Assembly: GCF_003627965.1 (NCBI RefSeq) | Contig: NZ_RBWE01000001.1 | Location: 814,507-878,506 of the forward strand | Direction of reading: 5' to 3' | Length of the DNA: 64,000 nt | Source of the DNA: Desulfofundulus salinus | GTDB lineage: Bacteria; Bacillota; Desulfotomaculia; Desulfotomaculales; Desulfovirgulaceae | In this document: one piece after another, positions 34,966 through 43,973 of the stretch | Position numbering within the stretch: position 1 is the first letter of the stretch | Layout of the letters: every line of letters begins with the position of its first letter | Program-made: the position numbers and the translations under genes | The notes under the pieces: generated by a model | Seen by the model: only the letters and a program-made list of their open reading frames with translations | Databases searched by the model: none | What the model was told of the DNA's origin: nothing

Positions 34966-36318
34966 ATGTCCAAAGATCGGGAAGAAGTACGCCGGGCAGT
35001 TCTTTCCTGTCTTGAGGAAGGCTCTACCGACAGGCTGCGTCAGTGCCTGAAAGACTTACACCCGGCGGACATAGCCGAAGTGCTTCCGGACATTAGTTTG
35101 GGCCAGCAGGTCAAGGTATTGCGGGTCATGGAACCGGACAGGGCTGCCCAGGTAATTTTTGAGCTGGACCGGGAAAAGTTGCCCATCCTGATGGAATGCC
35201 TGGGCTTGCAGCGCACGGCCGATATATTAAGCGCCATGTTTACCGACGATGCGGCAGACCTGCTGGGAGACCTGCCTGAAGACCTGAGGCAGAAACTGCT
35301 GGGTCTGATGGAGGCACACGAGGCCCGGGACGTCAAGGAACTGTTGACCTACGGCGAGGAAACCGCCGGCGGAATTATGACCACGGAGTACGTGGCCATC
35401 CCCCAGGATATAACCGCCGGGCAAGCTATTGAAGTGCTGCGTGAAAACGCACCCGATGCCGAAACGGTTTACTATGTTTATGTGGTGGACGATCAAAACC
35501 ACCTGGTGGGAGTGCTTTCCTTAAGGGAGCTTATCCTGGCAGCGCCCAATATGCGTATTGAGGACATCATGCGGCGCAAGGTAATCAGCGTGAATGTGCG
35601 TACCGACCAGGAAGAGGTGGCCCGCCTGGTGGCCAAATACGACTTTCTGGCCGTGCCTGTGGTCAGCGATGCTGGTGAACTGCTTGGTATTGTAACGGTA
35701 GATGATGTTCTGGATGTTATTGAGCGGGAAGCCACCGAGGATATGATGCGCATGGCTGCAACCATTGATAGTGAAGGGGAGGACCCCGATGCCAGACCTT
35801 TTAAACGGGCACTGCGGCGCTTGCCCTGGCTGGTGGGTTTGCTCTTCGGAGAGCTGGTGGCCGGTCATGTGATCGAGGGCTTTTCCGAAACCCTGCAACA
35901 TGTGACGGCCCTGGCTTTTTTTATGACGGCCATAGCCGGTGGTACGGGCAATGCAGCCACCCAATCCCTGGCCGTGGTAGTACGGGGAATTGCCACCGGA
36001 GAGGTAGATCCCAGTCAAATTTTAAAGGTGATCTGGAAAGAAGCCCAGGTGGGGCTATGGGTGGGCCTGGTTTGCGGTCTGGTTGTGGGATCCTTTGCTT
36101 TTGTGTGGCAGGGTTCTCCATCCCTTGGTCTGGTTGTGGGTGGAGCACTGGCCTTGAGCATCACCGTTTCCACCATTCTGGGCAGTTTCGTGCCGGTGAT
36201 TATCAACCGCATAGGAGTGGATCCGGCCCTGGCCTCCGGACCCTTTATTACCACTTTAATGGATGTGAGCAGTATGTTTATTTATTTTACCCTAGCTACC
36301 ATCATCCTGATCAGGTAA
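34966..36318 (+). CDS. mgtE: Magnesium transporter MgtE
   Basis: The 450-aa channel has the N-terminal superhelical domain, two CBS domains (about 140-255) and five transmembrane helices with GGTGNAATQS and the pore motif around DPALASGPFITTLMD. CBS domains gate it in response to internal Mg2+. The structured leader upstream suggests RNA-level control. Its 3' end overlaps the convergent ubiX by 27 bp. Confidence 0.95.
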   Translation: MSKDREEVRRAVLSCLEEGSTDRLRQCLKDLHPADIAEVLPDISLGQQVKVLRVMEPDRAAQVIFELDREKLPILMECLGLQRTADILSAMFTDDAADLLGDLPEDLRQKLLGLMEAHEARDVKELLTYGEETAGGIMTTEYVAIPQDITAGQAIEVLRENAPDAETVYYVYVVDDQNHLVGVLSLRELILAAPNMRIEDIMRRKVISVNVRTDQEEVARLVAKYDFLAVPVVSDAGELLGIVTVDDVLDVIEREATEDMMRMAATIDSEGEDPDARPFKRALRRLPWLVGLLFGELVAGHVIEGFSETLQHVTALAFFMTAIAGGTGNAATQSLAVVVRGIATGEVDPSQILKVIWKEAQVGLWVGLVCGLVVGSFAFVWQGSPSLGLVVGGALALSITVSTILGSFVPVIINRIGVDPALASGPFITTLMDVSSMFIYFTLATIILIR

Positions 36319-36891
36319 ACAATCTCCTGGCGGTTTATGTGTTTCCCATCTTTTTACCAGCTGGTTTTCGATACCCAAAAGATCTAATACCCGCCCTGTT
36401 GTTTGCAGGATCAGGTCTTCGATGGTTTCCGGGTGCTGGTAAAAGGATGGTGCCGGAGGCATAATAATTACCCCCAGCCGGGCCAGTTTGAGCATGTTTT
36501 CCAGATGGATGGCGTTTAAAGGCGTCTCTCTGGTCATCAAGATCAGGGGACGCCTTTCTTTTATGGTCACGTCGGCGGCCCGGGTGATCAGGTTGTCGCT
36601 GTAACCCCAGGCTATAGATGCCAGGGTTTTCATACTGCAGGGGGCAATGACCATTCCCTGGTGCACAAAAGACCCGCTGGCCACCGATGCAGCCAGGTCG
36701 TTGGCCGCATAAGAGTAGCTGGCCAATGCCATGACCTGCTCAGGTGTCCACCGGGTTTCCAGGGTGATGGTTTTTGCCGCCCAGGGGCTCAAAATAAGGT
36801 GGGTTTCAATTCCTGAGAGCTTTAGTTGTTCCAGCAGGGTTATGCCGTAAATCGCTCCCGATGCACCGGTTATAGCCACTACAATGCGCAA
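36292..36891 (-). CDS. ubiX: Flavin prenyltransferase UbiX
   Basis: The 199-aa protein has the FMN-binding TGASGAIYG, PCSMKTLASIAWG and RETPLN motifs of UbiX, which makes prenylated FMN for UbiD-type decarboxylases. No ubiD is nearby. The start is TTG 36891 with GGTAGGA upstream. The overlap with mgtE encodes its last nine codons, stop included. Confidence 0.93.
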   Translation of the reverse strand: MRIVVAITGASGAIYGITLLEQLKLSGIETHLILSPWAAKTITLETRWTPEQVMALASYSYAANDLAASVASGSFVHQGMVIAPCSMKTLASIAWGYSDNLITRAADVTIKERRPLILMTRETPLNAIHLENMLKLARLGVIIMPPAPSFYQHPETIEDLILQTTGRVLDLLGIENQLVKRWETHKPPGDCLPDQDDGS

Positions 36892-37100
36892 CTTTTCCTA
36901 CCCGTCCCTTTATATGTATGTTTTGCCTGTTTTATTTTATCCTAACACCGGTAATTGTTCAATACGAGCCACATATAAGTCCATCCCTCGTTTAATGTTC
37001 CACCCCTTTAGCGAGTCTGCCAATGATACCCGGTGGAATTTTTTATAGCATAGGAGAAAGCCCGGCAGTAAATATTAGATATAGAAATGGGGGTGAGCTA

Positions 37101-37607
37101 ATGAGAAAATGGCCGGTCTGGTTTTCCATAATATCCCTGGCGTTGATGCTGGTATCCGGTTGCGCCGTAGCCCGTAAACCCGCCCAGCCATCTCCGGCTG
37201 CGCCGGGACCTGCGCCTGCAGCCCCCGGCCCGGCGGCACCGGCCCCCCGGCCCTTACCCACCACGCCGGCGGAGGCCCACCGGTTGGCCACAAAGCTGGC
37301 GGCTGAAGCCGAGAAAGTGTCCGGCGTGAAATCGGCCACGGTCGTCCTGACCGGGAACACGGCCATTGTGGGGCTCGATATTAAAAGCGGGGTAGAGAGG
37401 GGGCGAACAGCGGCCATTAAGGATGAAGTGGCCCGGAGGGTCAGGGCGGCAGATAACCGCGTGGCCACCGTGCTGGTAACTACCGATCCGGATACCGTTA
37501 CCCGTATCCGCAGAGTGGCTGAAGGCATCAGCCGGGGCACTCCTGTAGCCAGCTTCAACCGGGAGATTCAGGAAATCCTGCGCCGCATTACGCCCACTAC
37601 CAGGTAA
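37101..37607 (+). CDS. YhcN/YlaJ-type sporulation lipoprotein
   Basis: The 168-aa product has a lipoprotein signal peptide ending in the lipobox LVSGC, an Ala/Pro-rich linker and a YhcN/YlaJ-like domain (about 60-168). These lipoproteins sit on the spore membrane and affect germination. ATG 37101 is preceded by GGGGGTGAGCTA; the frame extends back to 37023 but lacks a site. The 209 bp upstream hold no gene I can support. Confidence 0.85.
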   Translation: MRKWPVWFSIISLALMLVSGCAVARKPAQPSPAAPGPAPAAPGPAAPAPRPLPTTPAEAHRLATKLAAEAEKVSGVKSATVVLTGNTAIVGLDIKSGVERGRTAAIKDEVARRVRAADNRVATVLVTTDPDTVTRIRRVAEGISRGTPVASFNREIQEILRRITPTTR

Positions 37608-37642
37608 TGATTTGAAGCGGGAACAATTAAATGATAACATGA

Positions 37643-37675
37643 AAAGCCGGTTTTTCTTACCGAAAAACCGGCTTT
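37643..37675. terminator. Bidirectional terminator
   Basis: AAAGCCGGTTTTTC (37643-37656) and GAAAAACCGGCTTT (37662-37675) form a perfect 14-bp stem with a 5-nt loop between two convergent genes. Confidence 0.85.
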
Positions 37676-37690
37676 CAAATATCGGACAGC

Positions 37691-38167
37691 TCAGTACCAC
37701 AGTAGTATGCCGGCAAAAACTGCCCCCGTCCTGGCTACCTGATGTTCCACGGACTTGACCATGTACTTTTTCAGCTCCAGATTGCGCATGGCAAAGGCTT
37801 CCTCCACCATTTGCCGGATGATCCTTTCCGCTTCCTGGCGGGAGGTGTGGCCAGAATACTCCATAATTACGCCAAAACCTTCCTCGGGGATGCCCACGGC
37901 CACGGCAGCGGCAATTCTGTCTCCGGGGGTGGTGGAGGTAGTTGCTCCGTAGGCTACTGGTACCAGTGCCCCGGGGGGCAGGGATAATTCCTCCACATAT
38001 TCAGCACCAGGCGGCAGGATGCTGCTTACCCGGATCAGGTTTACGTTTCCCGCCCGGGCTTCCAACAGTGCCCGGTCAAAGGCGTTTAACGGGGTCTGCC
38101 CTTCACCGGCTCCTGCCACCAGGGTAAATTTGGTCGGTGTAGGTAGCAAGGTGTTCCCTCCCATCAT
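37691..38167 (-). CDS. pdaD: Pyruvoyl-dependent arginine decarboxylase
   Basis: The 158-aa proenzyme has the self-cleavage site VSS (Ser48-Ser49), where the second Ser becomes the pyruvoyl cofactor, and the family sequence ISRV/IRVSSILPPGA plus GDRIAAAVAVG. It decarboxylates arginine to agmatine, an entry to polyamines. ATGs at 38167 and 38164 are both possible. It starts 3 bp after the CofE-like gene stop, so the two are an operon. Confidence 0.92.
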   Translation of the reverse strand: MMGGNTLLPTPTKFTLVAGAGEGQTPLNAFDRALLEARAGNVNLIRVSSILPPGAEYVEELSLPPGALVPVAYGATTSTTPGDRIAAAVAVGIPEEGFGVIMEYSGHTSRQEAERIIRQMVEEAFAMRNLELKKYMVKSVEHQVARTGAVFAGILLWY

Positions 38168-38170
38168 CGG

Positions 38171-38824
38171 TCAGGCTGCTCTGTCTTGCGCCTCCTTTTT
38201 GACTTTAATGACCACAATAGGTGTTTGCTGGTCGTCGTTGCCAAAGGGGTTGTCTACCAGCGCTTCTTTGGCTATTTTGACGCTGGCGGGGCTGGTTGCA
38301 GCCAGTATATCCACGCATTTGATATCGTTGACGTCGGCAATAACCACGTCGGCACCGGTGGCTTCCTTGATGGCCGCTACAATTTTACCCGGTTTATGGG
38401 GACCGAGAATGATATGCCTTTCATAGGGCCACATGGTGCCAGCAATATCATCGATAAAAGCCAGTTCCCGGCCGGCCACCAGGTAGAAAAAGCCGCGCTT
38501 GCCTATGAGCCGTCCCAGGGCTGCGGCCACGCAGCCTAAGAGAATTCTAATGGTACCTGCTTCCCTGAGGGCCAGTTCCATGGCCGGTGGGGTAGCCAGA
38601 CTGCCGTGTTTGCCGGGGAAGCGGCACAGAAAGCGGGCCAACAAGCCCGGGTGAACTTCCTCGGGTAAGATGGCTCTTTTTTGGGTAATGGCTACCACAC
38701 TCTCGGCAATGGCAATGACATCCCCCGGCTCCACCACCCCTTCGGTGTAACGTTTGGCCAGCTCGATGATGTTATCCTGCTCGGTAATTACATGGGTTCG
38801 AATGGGGATGGTATAGCAGGGCAT
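38171..38824 (-). CDS. CofE-like (F420-0:gamma-glutamyl ligase fold) protein
   Basis: The 217-aa protein resembles the CofE ligase domain: EPGDVIAIAESVVAITQ near residue 35 and AFIDDIAGTMWPYERHI plus ADVVIADVNDIK later. True CofE adds glutamate to coenzyme F420, which this type of Firmicute is not known to make, so another amino-acid ligation is possible. ATG 38824 has AAAGGTG 9 bp upstream. Coupled to pdaD. Confidence 0.8.
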   Translation of the reverse strand: MPCYTIPIRTHVITEQDNIIELAKRYTEGVVEPGDVIAIAESVVAITQKRAILPEEVHPGLLARFLCRFPGKHGSLATPPAMELALREAGTIRILLGCVAAALGRLIGKRGFFYLVAGRELAFIDDIAGTMWPYERHIILGPHKPGKIVAAIKEATGADVVIADVNDIKCVDILAATSPASVKIAKEALVDNPFGNDDQQTPIVVIKVKKEAQDRAA

Positions 38825-38936
38825 ACACATCATCACCTTTCGCCGTGCTCCTGGTATTTGCCCGGGCCGGTTAAGGAGCTAATATCAGGTTATACCTGAG
38901 GGTAAATTATGTGCCTGTCCCTCTCTCTTCCATTTT

Positions 38937-39794
38937 TTAACGATCCGGAACGGCAATGATCAGGGCCACATCCTTGATCAGGTAGGCGGCCGGTAGAAAA
39001 ATGGCCTGGGCCAGAATAGTCCCCAGCACCCTGGTTAAACACAGGTAATAAACCATTTGCCGGACATCCCTTTGATCCCTGGTTCCCCGCAGGGCCTGGT
39101 CGGTAATCATGGCGGCGGTGGGGTCCACTATCATGGCCGAAAGAATGGTGGCCACGCCGTTCACCACGCCTGAAAGAAGGCTGGCCGTTGAACGGTATTC
39201 GGGCAATAGCGCACCGGCATACAGGGCCGATAACACCCCCGTGGTCCAGATGCCGATGACCATGGTATTGGCGATTAAAAAAGCTAAAGGGATGTTTTTC
39301 GGGCGCCCCGGTAAGGATGCTCTCAGGGCGCTGAGGTACCCGGGCCTCTTGCGCAGGGTTCTGACCAAAAGGTGCGGCGAAAGAAGGATTACAATCAGGC
39401 GGGGAATAGAACCGGCTTCTTCAAAGAGAAAAATCACCCGGGTAAAAACATAATTAAAGGCCGGAGTAAGCAGCACTCCCACCACTGTACCGACGGTGGC
39501 GGAAAAAATAACCAGGCGTATATCCATGCTTAACTGGGTGAGCTGGTGGTGATACAAAGGTGACTCGAGCAAAGAACCGGAAGCAATTTTGAGGCCGGTA
39601 TTGATGGTTTTTTCCACCACGGAAGATAACAGGGGAGCCTGAATAAGGTTGGCCGTGCTGGCCAGTAAGGAAATGATTTGAAACAAGGAAAAGGCGGTGG
39701 CCAGCCGGCGCGTGGTCACCCCTGAAAGGCGCACGGCGTAAACTAATGTATCAGTTAAATGAATAATTGCCGTAAGAACGGCAATCAGAAGCAC
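38937..39794 (-). CDS. amj: Lipid II flippase Amj
   Basis: The 285-aa membrane protein has the Amj/YdaH family start (IIHLTDTLVYAVRLSGVTTRR) and about six helices. Amj flips lipid II as an alternative to MurJ. GTG 39794 is the first conventional start but is 16 bp from AGGTGA; ATC 39803, 7 bp from that site, gives a better spacing and adds a family-like N-terminus (IDRVLL). It follows the L,D-transpeptidase gene. Confidence 0.85.
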   Translation of the reverse strand: MLLIAVLTAIIHLTDTLVYAVRLSGVTTRRLATAFSLFQIISLLASTANLIQAPLLSSVVEKTINTGLKIASGSLLESPLYHHQLTQLSMDIRLVIFSATVGTVVGVLLTPAFNYVFTRVIFLFEEAGSIPRLIVILLSPHLLVRTLRKRPGYLSALRASLPGRPKNIPLAFLIANTMVIGIWTTGVLSALYAGALLPEYRSTASLLSGVVNGVATILSAMIVDPTAAMITDQALRGTRDQRDVRQMVYYLCLTRVLGTILAQAIFLPAAYLIKDVALIIAVPDR

Positions 39795-39822
39795 CCGGTC
39801 GATTATTTCTCACCTGCCTTCC

Positions 39823-40734
39823 TTAATATCCCAGCAAACGCCAGAGCTCCTCATCCACCACGGGTTTTTCTTCCAGGCCGTGTTTTTTACGAAAGAAAAC
39901 TACGGCTTCGGCCGTCTGAGGGCCAAAGATACCGTCGGGCTTTTGGTTGTAATAACCCAGCCGCTTTAAGGTGCGCTGGACTTCCTGCACTGCCGTGCCG
40001 CAGCTTCCCTGGTGGAGTATGGGATACTGCGGCAAAAAGGGATTACCCAGGACCAGTACCGGCGTGCCCTCGGAAACCCAGTCGTAGAGTTCCATCACGT
40101 GAGCATTATGCAAACGCACACAACCGGCACTGGCAAAAGTCCCAATGGACCAGGGGCTGTCCGTACCGTGGATGCCGTAGGTGCCCTTGGGGATGTTCAA
40201 TCCCATCCAGCGGGGACCCATGCCGGGGACGTATTCGTCCGATTTGTCGATAACTTTCCAGAGGCCTAAAGGGGTTTCCGAGCCCGGTTTGCCCAGGGCT
40301 ACCGGGTATTGCCTGATGGGTTGTCCCCGGGAAAAAACGGTCATGGTCAGGGAACGGGTATCAACCAGGATAAAAAGATCATGCCCGGGGGAGGGGGTTG
40401 CCCCCTGTTCCGGCTTGGACAACATGGCCTGGCTAATGGTTTGCCAGGTGGACACGTCCGCCACGCCGGTGGGTCGAAGGCCATGATCTTTCTGGAAACG
40501 TCCCACGGCCTCTATGGTGGATTCATCGTACAGGCCGTTAACCGGGCCCCTAAAGTAACCCAGGTAAGACAGGCATTGCTGCAGGTTGGCAATATCCCGT
40601 CCCTGATGGAAGGGAGTCGTCAGCCGGGGCTGTTCATTGCCGCCGCATTGATGTGCCCTGACCAGGGCCGGAGCACTGGCAGGCCGGCAGAGCAACATGC
40701 AGCACAGGATGAGCAAGCAGATTGCTCGACGCAT
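39823..40734 (-). CDS. L,D-transpeptidase with two peptidoglycan-binding domains
   Basis: The 303-aa protein has a signal peptide (RRAICLLILCCMLLC), a peptidoglycan-binding domain (about 40-105), a YkuD catalytic domain with HGT...SIGTFASAGCVRL (catalytic Cys in SAGCVR), and a second binding domain at the C-terminus. It cross-links or modifies peptidoglycan outside the membrane. ATG 40734 follows GGTGAT; an upstream extension lacks a site. Confidence 0.92.
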   Translation of the reverse strand: MRRAICLLILCCMLLCRPASAPALVRAHQCGGNEQPRLTTPFHQGRDIANLQQCLSYLGYFRGPVNGLYDESTIEAVGRFQKDHGLRPTGVADVSTWQTISQAMLSKPEQGATPSPGHDLFILVDTRSLTMTVFSRGQPIRQYPVALGKPGSETPLGLWKVIDKSDEYVPGMGPRWMGLNIPKGTYGIHGTDSPWSIGTFASAGCVRLHNAHVMELYDWVSEGTPVLVLGNPFLPQYPILHQGSCGTAVQEVQRTLKRLGYYNQKPDGIFGPQTAEAVVFFRKKHGLEEKPVVDEELWRLLGY

Positions 40735-40766
40735 GCATATCACCGGGTAGGTAAAAGAATCGTTGT

Positions 40767-41663
40767 TTATTTTTCCCCTTTTTTCTCCCCCCAAAACCGT
40801 AAAAAGCCGTTAAAGATTCCCTGGGCAATTTTTTTATACAGGGTGGGGTTGCGCAAAAGACCTTCCTCGACCCAGTTGGAAATGGCTACCGGTTCCACCG
40901 TAAGGCCGGGGATGAAACCTAAATGGCGTAGCTGCTGGTCCGGCTCTACCCCCCGAAGGGGGCGTTTGATTTTGCGCACTAATTCTTCCAGTATAAACTG
41001 GGCGAGACGATCGCACCCCGGTGCCCTGGGGTTGTATTTTACCGCCGTCCCTTGAATGGAAGTGTCCGTACTGTGGTAGGTATGAAAGCTGATAAACACA
41101 TCCGCGTTCATTTTTAGGGCCAGGTTGCAGCGCATCCACTGGGAAAGGGGATAATCCCCGGTGCGGGTAAGGTAGACTTGACTTTTCAGGGGTTTAAGCA
41201 GGTCCTGTAGGGCGGTGGCCATGGCCATGGTAACGTTTTTCTCCAGGAGATCGACGGGTCCCCTTCCTCCCGGATCATGGCCTCCATGGCCCGCGTCAAT
41301 AACAAATACCTTTGAAGAAAAAAGATTAAAAAGGTGGTCCCGGACAAAGTTGATTACTGTACGGTAAGGTATGCCCGGTTCACTTGATATTTGCCAGGGG
41401 GAAGGGTGGTTGGTCTTGATCTCAAAGATCACGCCCTGTGGTTGCTCTTCAACCCTGATCCATTCAATCAACCCGTCATACACTTCAATTGTTTCGCAAT
41501 ACATATTGGCCCGGGCTCCCTGGGCGATGAGGGTGATACCTGAGGGACTTTCTTTTGCATCGAACTGAAATGGGCTGGTGGATTCAACTATCACCCGGGA
41601 GACGGGGCGGCCGGGGTTGTAGTGGACTTTGTTCCAAATGTTGGTAATGCGGCTGACTGTCAT
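40767..41663 (-). CDS. N-acetylmuramoyl-L-alanine amidase (Amidase_3) with AMIN-like domain
   Basis: The 298-aa protein has an N-terminal AMIN-like beta domain (about 1-110) and an Amidase_3 zinc domain with VIDAGHGGHDPGG, LEKNV, SFHTYHS and a catalytic Glu in TVEPV. It cleaves the peptide stem from muramic acid. ATG 41663 has GGGGGTAAGGGC upstream. No signal peptide is visible, which is unusual and suggests a forespore/mother-cell role or export by another route. Confidence 0.88.
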   Translation of the reverse strand: MTVSRITNIWNKVHYNPGRPVSRVIVESTSPFQFDAKESPSGITLIAQGARANMYCETIEVYDGLIEWIRVEEQPQGVIFEIKTNHPSPWQISSEPGIPYRTVINFVRDHLFNLFSSKVFVIDAGHGGHDPGGRGPVDLLEKNVTMAMATALQDLLKPLKSQVYLTRTGDYPLSQWMRCNLALKMNADVFISFHTYHSTDTSIQGTAVKYNPRAPGCDRLAQFILEELVRKIKRPLRGVEPDQQLRHLGFIPGLTVEPVAISNWVEEGLLRNPTLYKKIAQGIFNGFLRFWGEKKGEK

Positions 41664-41697
41664 GCCCTTACCCCCTTTAGCGGATGATAATTTTCCC

Positions 41698-42459
41698 TTA
41701 TTTAGGTTGAACCGGGGGAATTTTCCCCTCTCCGGCAAAATATCTGGCGATGCCGGCATAAAGGCACCAGGCCACCTTACTCTGATAAAGAGGATCCTGC
41801 AAAAGACGGTATTCCCGGGGGTTGGTGATAAAACCAATTTCCACGATCACCGTGGGCACCCGGGAATGGCGGAGGATGTAATAATCCCCGTGTAAGGGTA
41901 CCCGGTGGTTGATTTTCAGCAGGCGGTTGAGTTCGTCCTGGATGGCCCTGGCCAAAGCCCGGCTCTCTTGCGAGTCGGGTTTGGCAAAGGTTTGTGCCCC
42001 ATACTGGGACGGATTGCCAAAACTGTTAATGTGGATGCTTACCATGGCATCGGCCGGCAAATTGTTGGCCAGGGCCACCCGGCGGGCCAGATCCTGGCGC
42101 TTCCGTTTATACAGGCCGGTGATTTCCGGGTCGGCCAGGTCATGGTCCCCTTCCCGGGTCATGATTACCCTGGCTCCACCCTGGTACAGGTAGAGGGCCA
42201 GCTTTTGCCCTACGGTCAGGACCAGGTCCTTTTCCAGTACGTCGTTTTTTCCCACCACTCCGGGGTCCACACCCCCATGTCCCGGATCCACTACGATCAC
42301 CCGGCCGGCTAAAGCCCAGGAAAGGGCGCTGATGGATGCCTGGTGGCGGGCATTGGCGATGGCGCGCAATCCCAGCCAAAGACTGGTCACAACCATGACG
42401 GCGACAAGCACAATTTTTATCTTTTGTACGGGCAACACAATAAACCTGATATTTTCCAC
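41698..42459 (-). CDS. cwlD: Germination-specific N-acetylmuramoyl-L-alanine amidase CwlD
   Basis: The 253-aa protein has an N-terminal membrane anchor and Amidase_3 motifs VVDPGHGGVDPGV, LEKDLVL, SIHINSF and VIVEIGFITN. CwlD makes muramic-delta-lactam in spore cortex together with PdaA. The start is unsettled: GTG 42459 lies inside the GGGGGGTGG site; ATC 42450 lies 6 bp after it and gives the basic-then-hydrophobic N-terminus expected; GTG 42525 has no site. Confidence 0.88.
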   Translation of the reverse strand: MENIRFIVLPVQKIKIVLVAVMVVTSLWLGLRAIANARHQASISALSWALAGRVIVVDPGHGGVDPGVVGKNDVLEKDLVLTVGQKLALYLYQGGARVIMTREGDHDLADPEITGLYKRKRQDLARRVALANNLPADAMVSIHINSFGNPSQYGAQTFAKPDSQESRALARAIQDELNRLLKINHRVPLHGDYYILRHSRVPTVIVEIGFITNPREYRLLQDPLYQSKVAWCLYAGIARYFAGEGKIPPVQPK

Positions 42460-42601
42460 CCCCCGGGGCGGCTGGGGTATCCTGGTCAGGCTGCGGGTGA
42501 TACAGTAAAATATATGGTAAACCACGGGAAGACTTTCATTATATTGTTTGGATTGTACACACGAATTTTGTCTTTCCAGACATTTGGGGGTGTAGGCCCA
42601 G

Positions 42602-43348
42602 GTGAAATTATATAAGGTCAGGGCCGTGGTTCTGAAATCCGTAAACGTCCAGGAGGCCGACCAGTTATTAACGTTGTTCTCCCGGGAAAAGGGAAAAATC
42701 CGGGTGATAGCTTACGGGGCGTGTAAACCTAACAGCCGTAAGCGGGGGGCCGTTCAACCCTTTTCCCATTCCCAATTTCTTCTCCGCCGGGGCAATGGTT
42801 TGGATGCGGTGAGCCAGTGCGAGCTCTTGGAGATGTTTCCGGAACTGCGTTGCCGGCTGGATAAGCTGGGTTATGCCGTTTATCTGGCCGAGCTGGTGGA
42901 CGGCGTGACCGCCGAAGAAGAGCCCAGCGAGGCTGTTTTTGAGCTGCTGCTGGGAGCACTGCGTGCCCTGGGTGGCGCAGACGGCGAGTTGCTGGTCCGG
43001 GCCCTTGAAATAAAACTGCTGGCCATTCTGGGTTACCGGCCCTGCCTGGAAAGTTGTGTCTTATGCCAGGGTCCCATCAAAGGCAACGAGGTAGTTTTCC
43101 ATGCCGGGGCCGGAGGTGTGCTCTGCGCCACCTGTGCCGAAAGGAACGAGGGCGGTCTGCTCTGTCGCCGGGGTACGGTGGAATTGCTAAGACTTCTTTT
43201 ACGCTGGGATCCGGGCAAGCTCAACCAGCTGCAGGTGGGGAAGATTGCCCGCAGGGAGTTGAAGGAAGTGCTTCGCCGCCACATGGAGTACCATCTGGAC
43301 CGGCGCATGAAATCCACGCGTTTTTTGGAACTTTTGGAACATGTATAA
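42602..43348 (+). CDS. recO: DNA repair protein RecO
   Basis: The 248-aa protein has the N-terminal OB fold (YKVRAVVLKSVNVQEADQLL) and a C-terminal zinc region with CVLC and CATC. RecO loads RecA with RecR. Backbone order resumes here. GTG start with GGGGGTG about 10 bp upstream. Confidence 0.93.
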   Translation: MKLYKVRAVVLKSVNVQEADQLLTLFSREKGKIRVIAYGACKPNSRKRGAVQPFSHSQFLLRRGNGLDAVSQCELLEMFPELRCRLDKLGYAVYLAELVDGVTAEEEPSEAVFELLLGALRALGGADGELLVRALEIKLLAILGYRPCLESCVLCQGPIKGNEVVFHAGAGGVLCATCAERNEGGLLCRRGTVELLRLLLRWDPGKLNQLQVGKIARRELKEVLRRHMEYHLDRRMKSTRFLELLEHV

Positions 43349-43408
43349 ATGGCCGGACTCCCGGGTTAAATATGGTTAAATAAAAGAATCAGGGAGGATA
43401 GGCTGTAC

Positions 43409-43855
43409 ATGAACAGCGAGCTGGAAAAAATTGATCTAATCAGGTCCCGCCTGGGGGTAGGTTACAAGGAGGCCAAGGAGGCCCTGGATGCAGCCGGGGG
43501 CGACGTGGTGCAGGCTCTCATTCACCTGGAAGATGAGAGGAAGCACATCACGGAAAAGCTCCAGGACCGGGGACAGGAATTTTTGGAGCACTTGAAGGAT
43601 TTTTTTCACCGGAGCCAGGAAACTAAAATCAAGGTAAAACAGGGGGAAAGGACGGTAATGGAACTGCCGGCTTCCCTGGGAGCCCTGGGTCTGGTGGGAA
43701 CCCTGGCCAGCAGCCAGCTGGCCGTTTTGGGAGCCCTGGGGGCGGTTACGGCTATGGCCAGGAATTATACCCTGGAAATTGAACGGCCCGGCCGGGGTGA
43801 TCAGCAAAATCAAGGTCAGGGTGAACAATATATAGAACCGGCGGGCCCTACGTAA
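43409..43855 (+). CDS. DUF4342 protein with UBA/TS-N-like N-terminus
   Basis: The 148-aa protein has an N-terminal UBA-like helix bundle (RSRLGVGYKEAKEALDAAGG, as in EF-Ts) and a DUF4342 region with two hydrophobic stretches (LGALGLVGTLASSQL, LGALGAVTAMARN). The function is unknown. It often lies between recO and glyQ in related clostridia. AGGGAGG precedes the ATG. Confidence 0.85.
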   Translation: MNSELEKIDLIRSRLGVGYKEAKEALDAAGGDVVQALIHLEDERKHITEKLQDRGQEFLEHLKDFFHRSQETKIKVKQGERTVMELPASLGALGLVGTLASSQLAVLGALGAVTAMARNYTLEIERPGRGDQQNQGQGEQYIEPAGPT

Positions 43856-43938
43856 GGGGAGGCGCGGAGAGATTCCGGCCTTCCCGGTGGAAGAGGAACC
43901 GGCCACGCGGAATGCGGCGCCGGGAAACAGCGTCCCCG

Positions 43939-43967
43939 TTGACTTTATCCCGCCAATTTGATAAATT
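43939..43967 (+). promoter_or_regulatory. Promoter of the glyQS T-box leader
   Basis: TTGACT (43939-43944), a 17-bp spacer and TAAATT (43962-43967) predict a start near 43974, at the beginning of the T-box. Confidence 0.65.
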
Positions 43968-43973
43968 AACATT

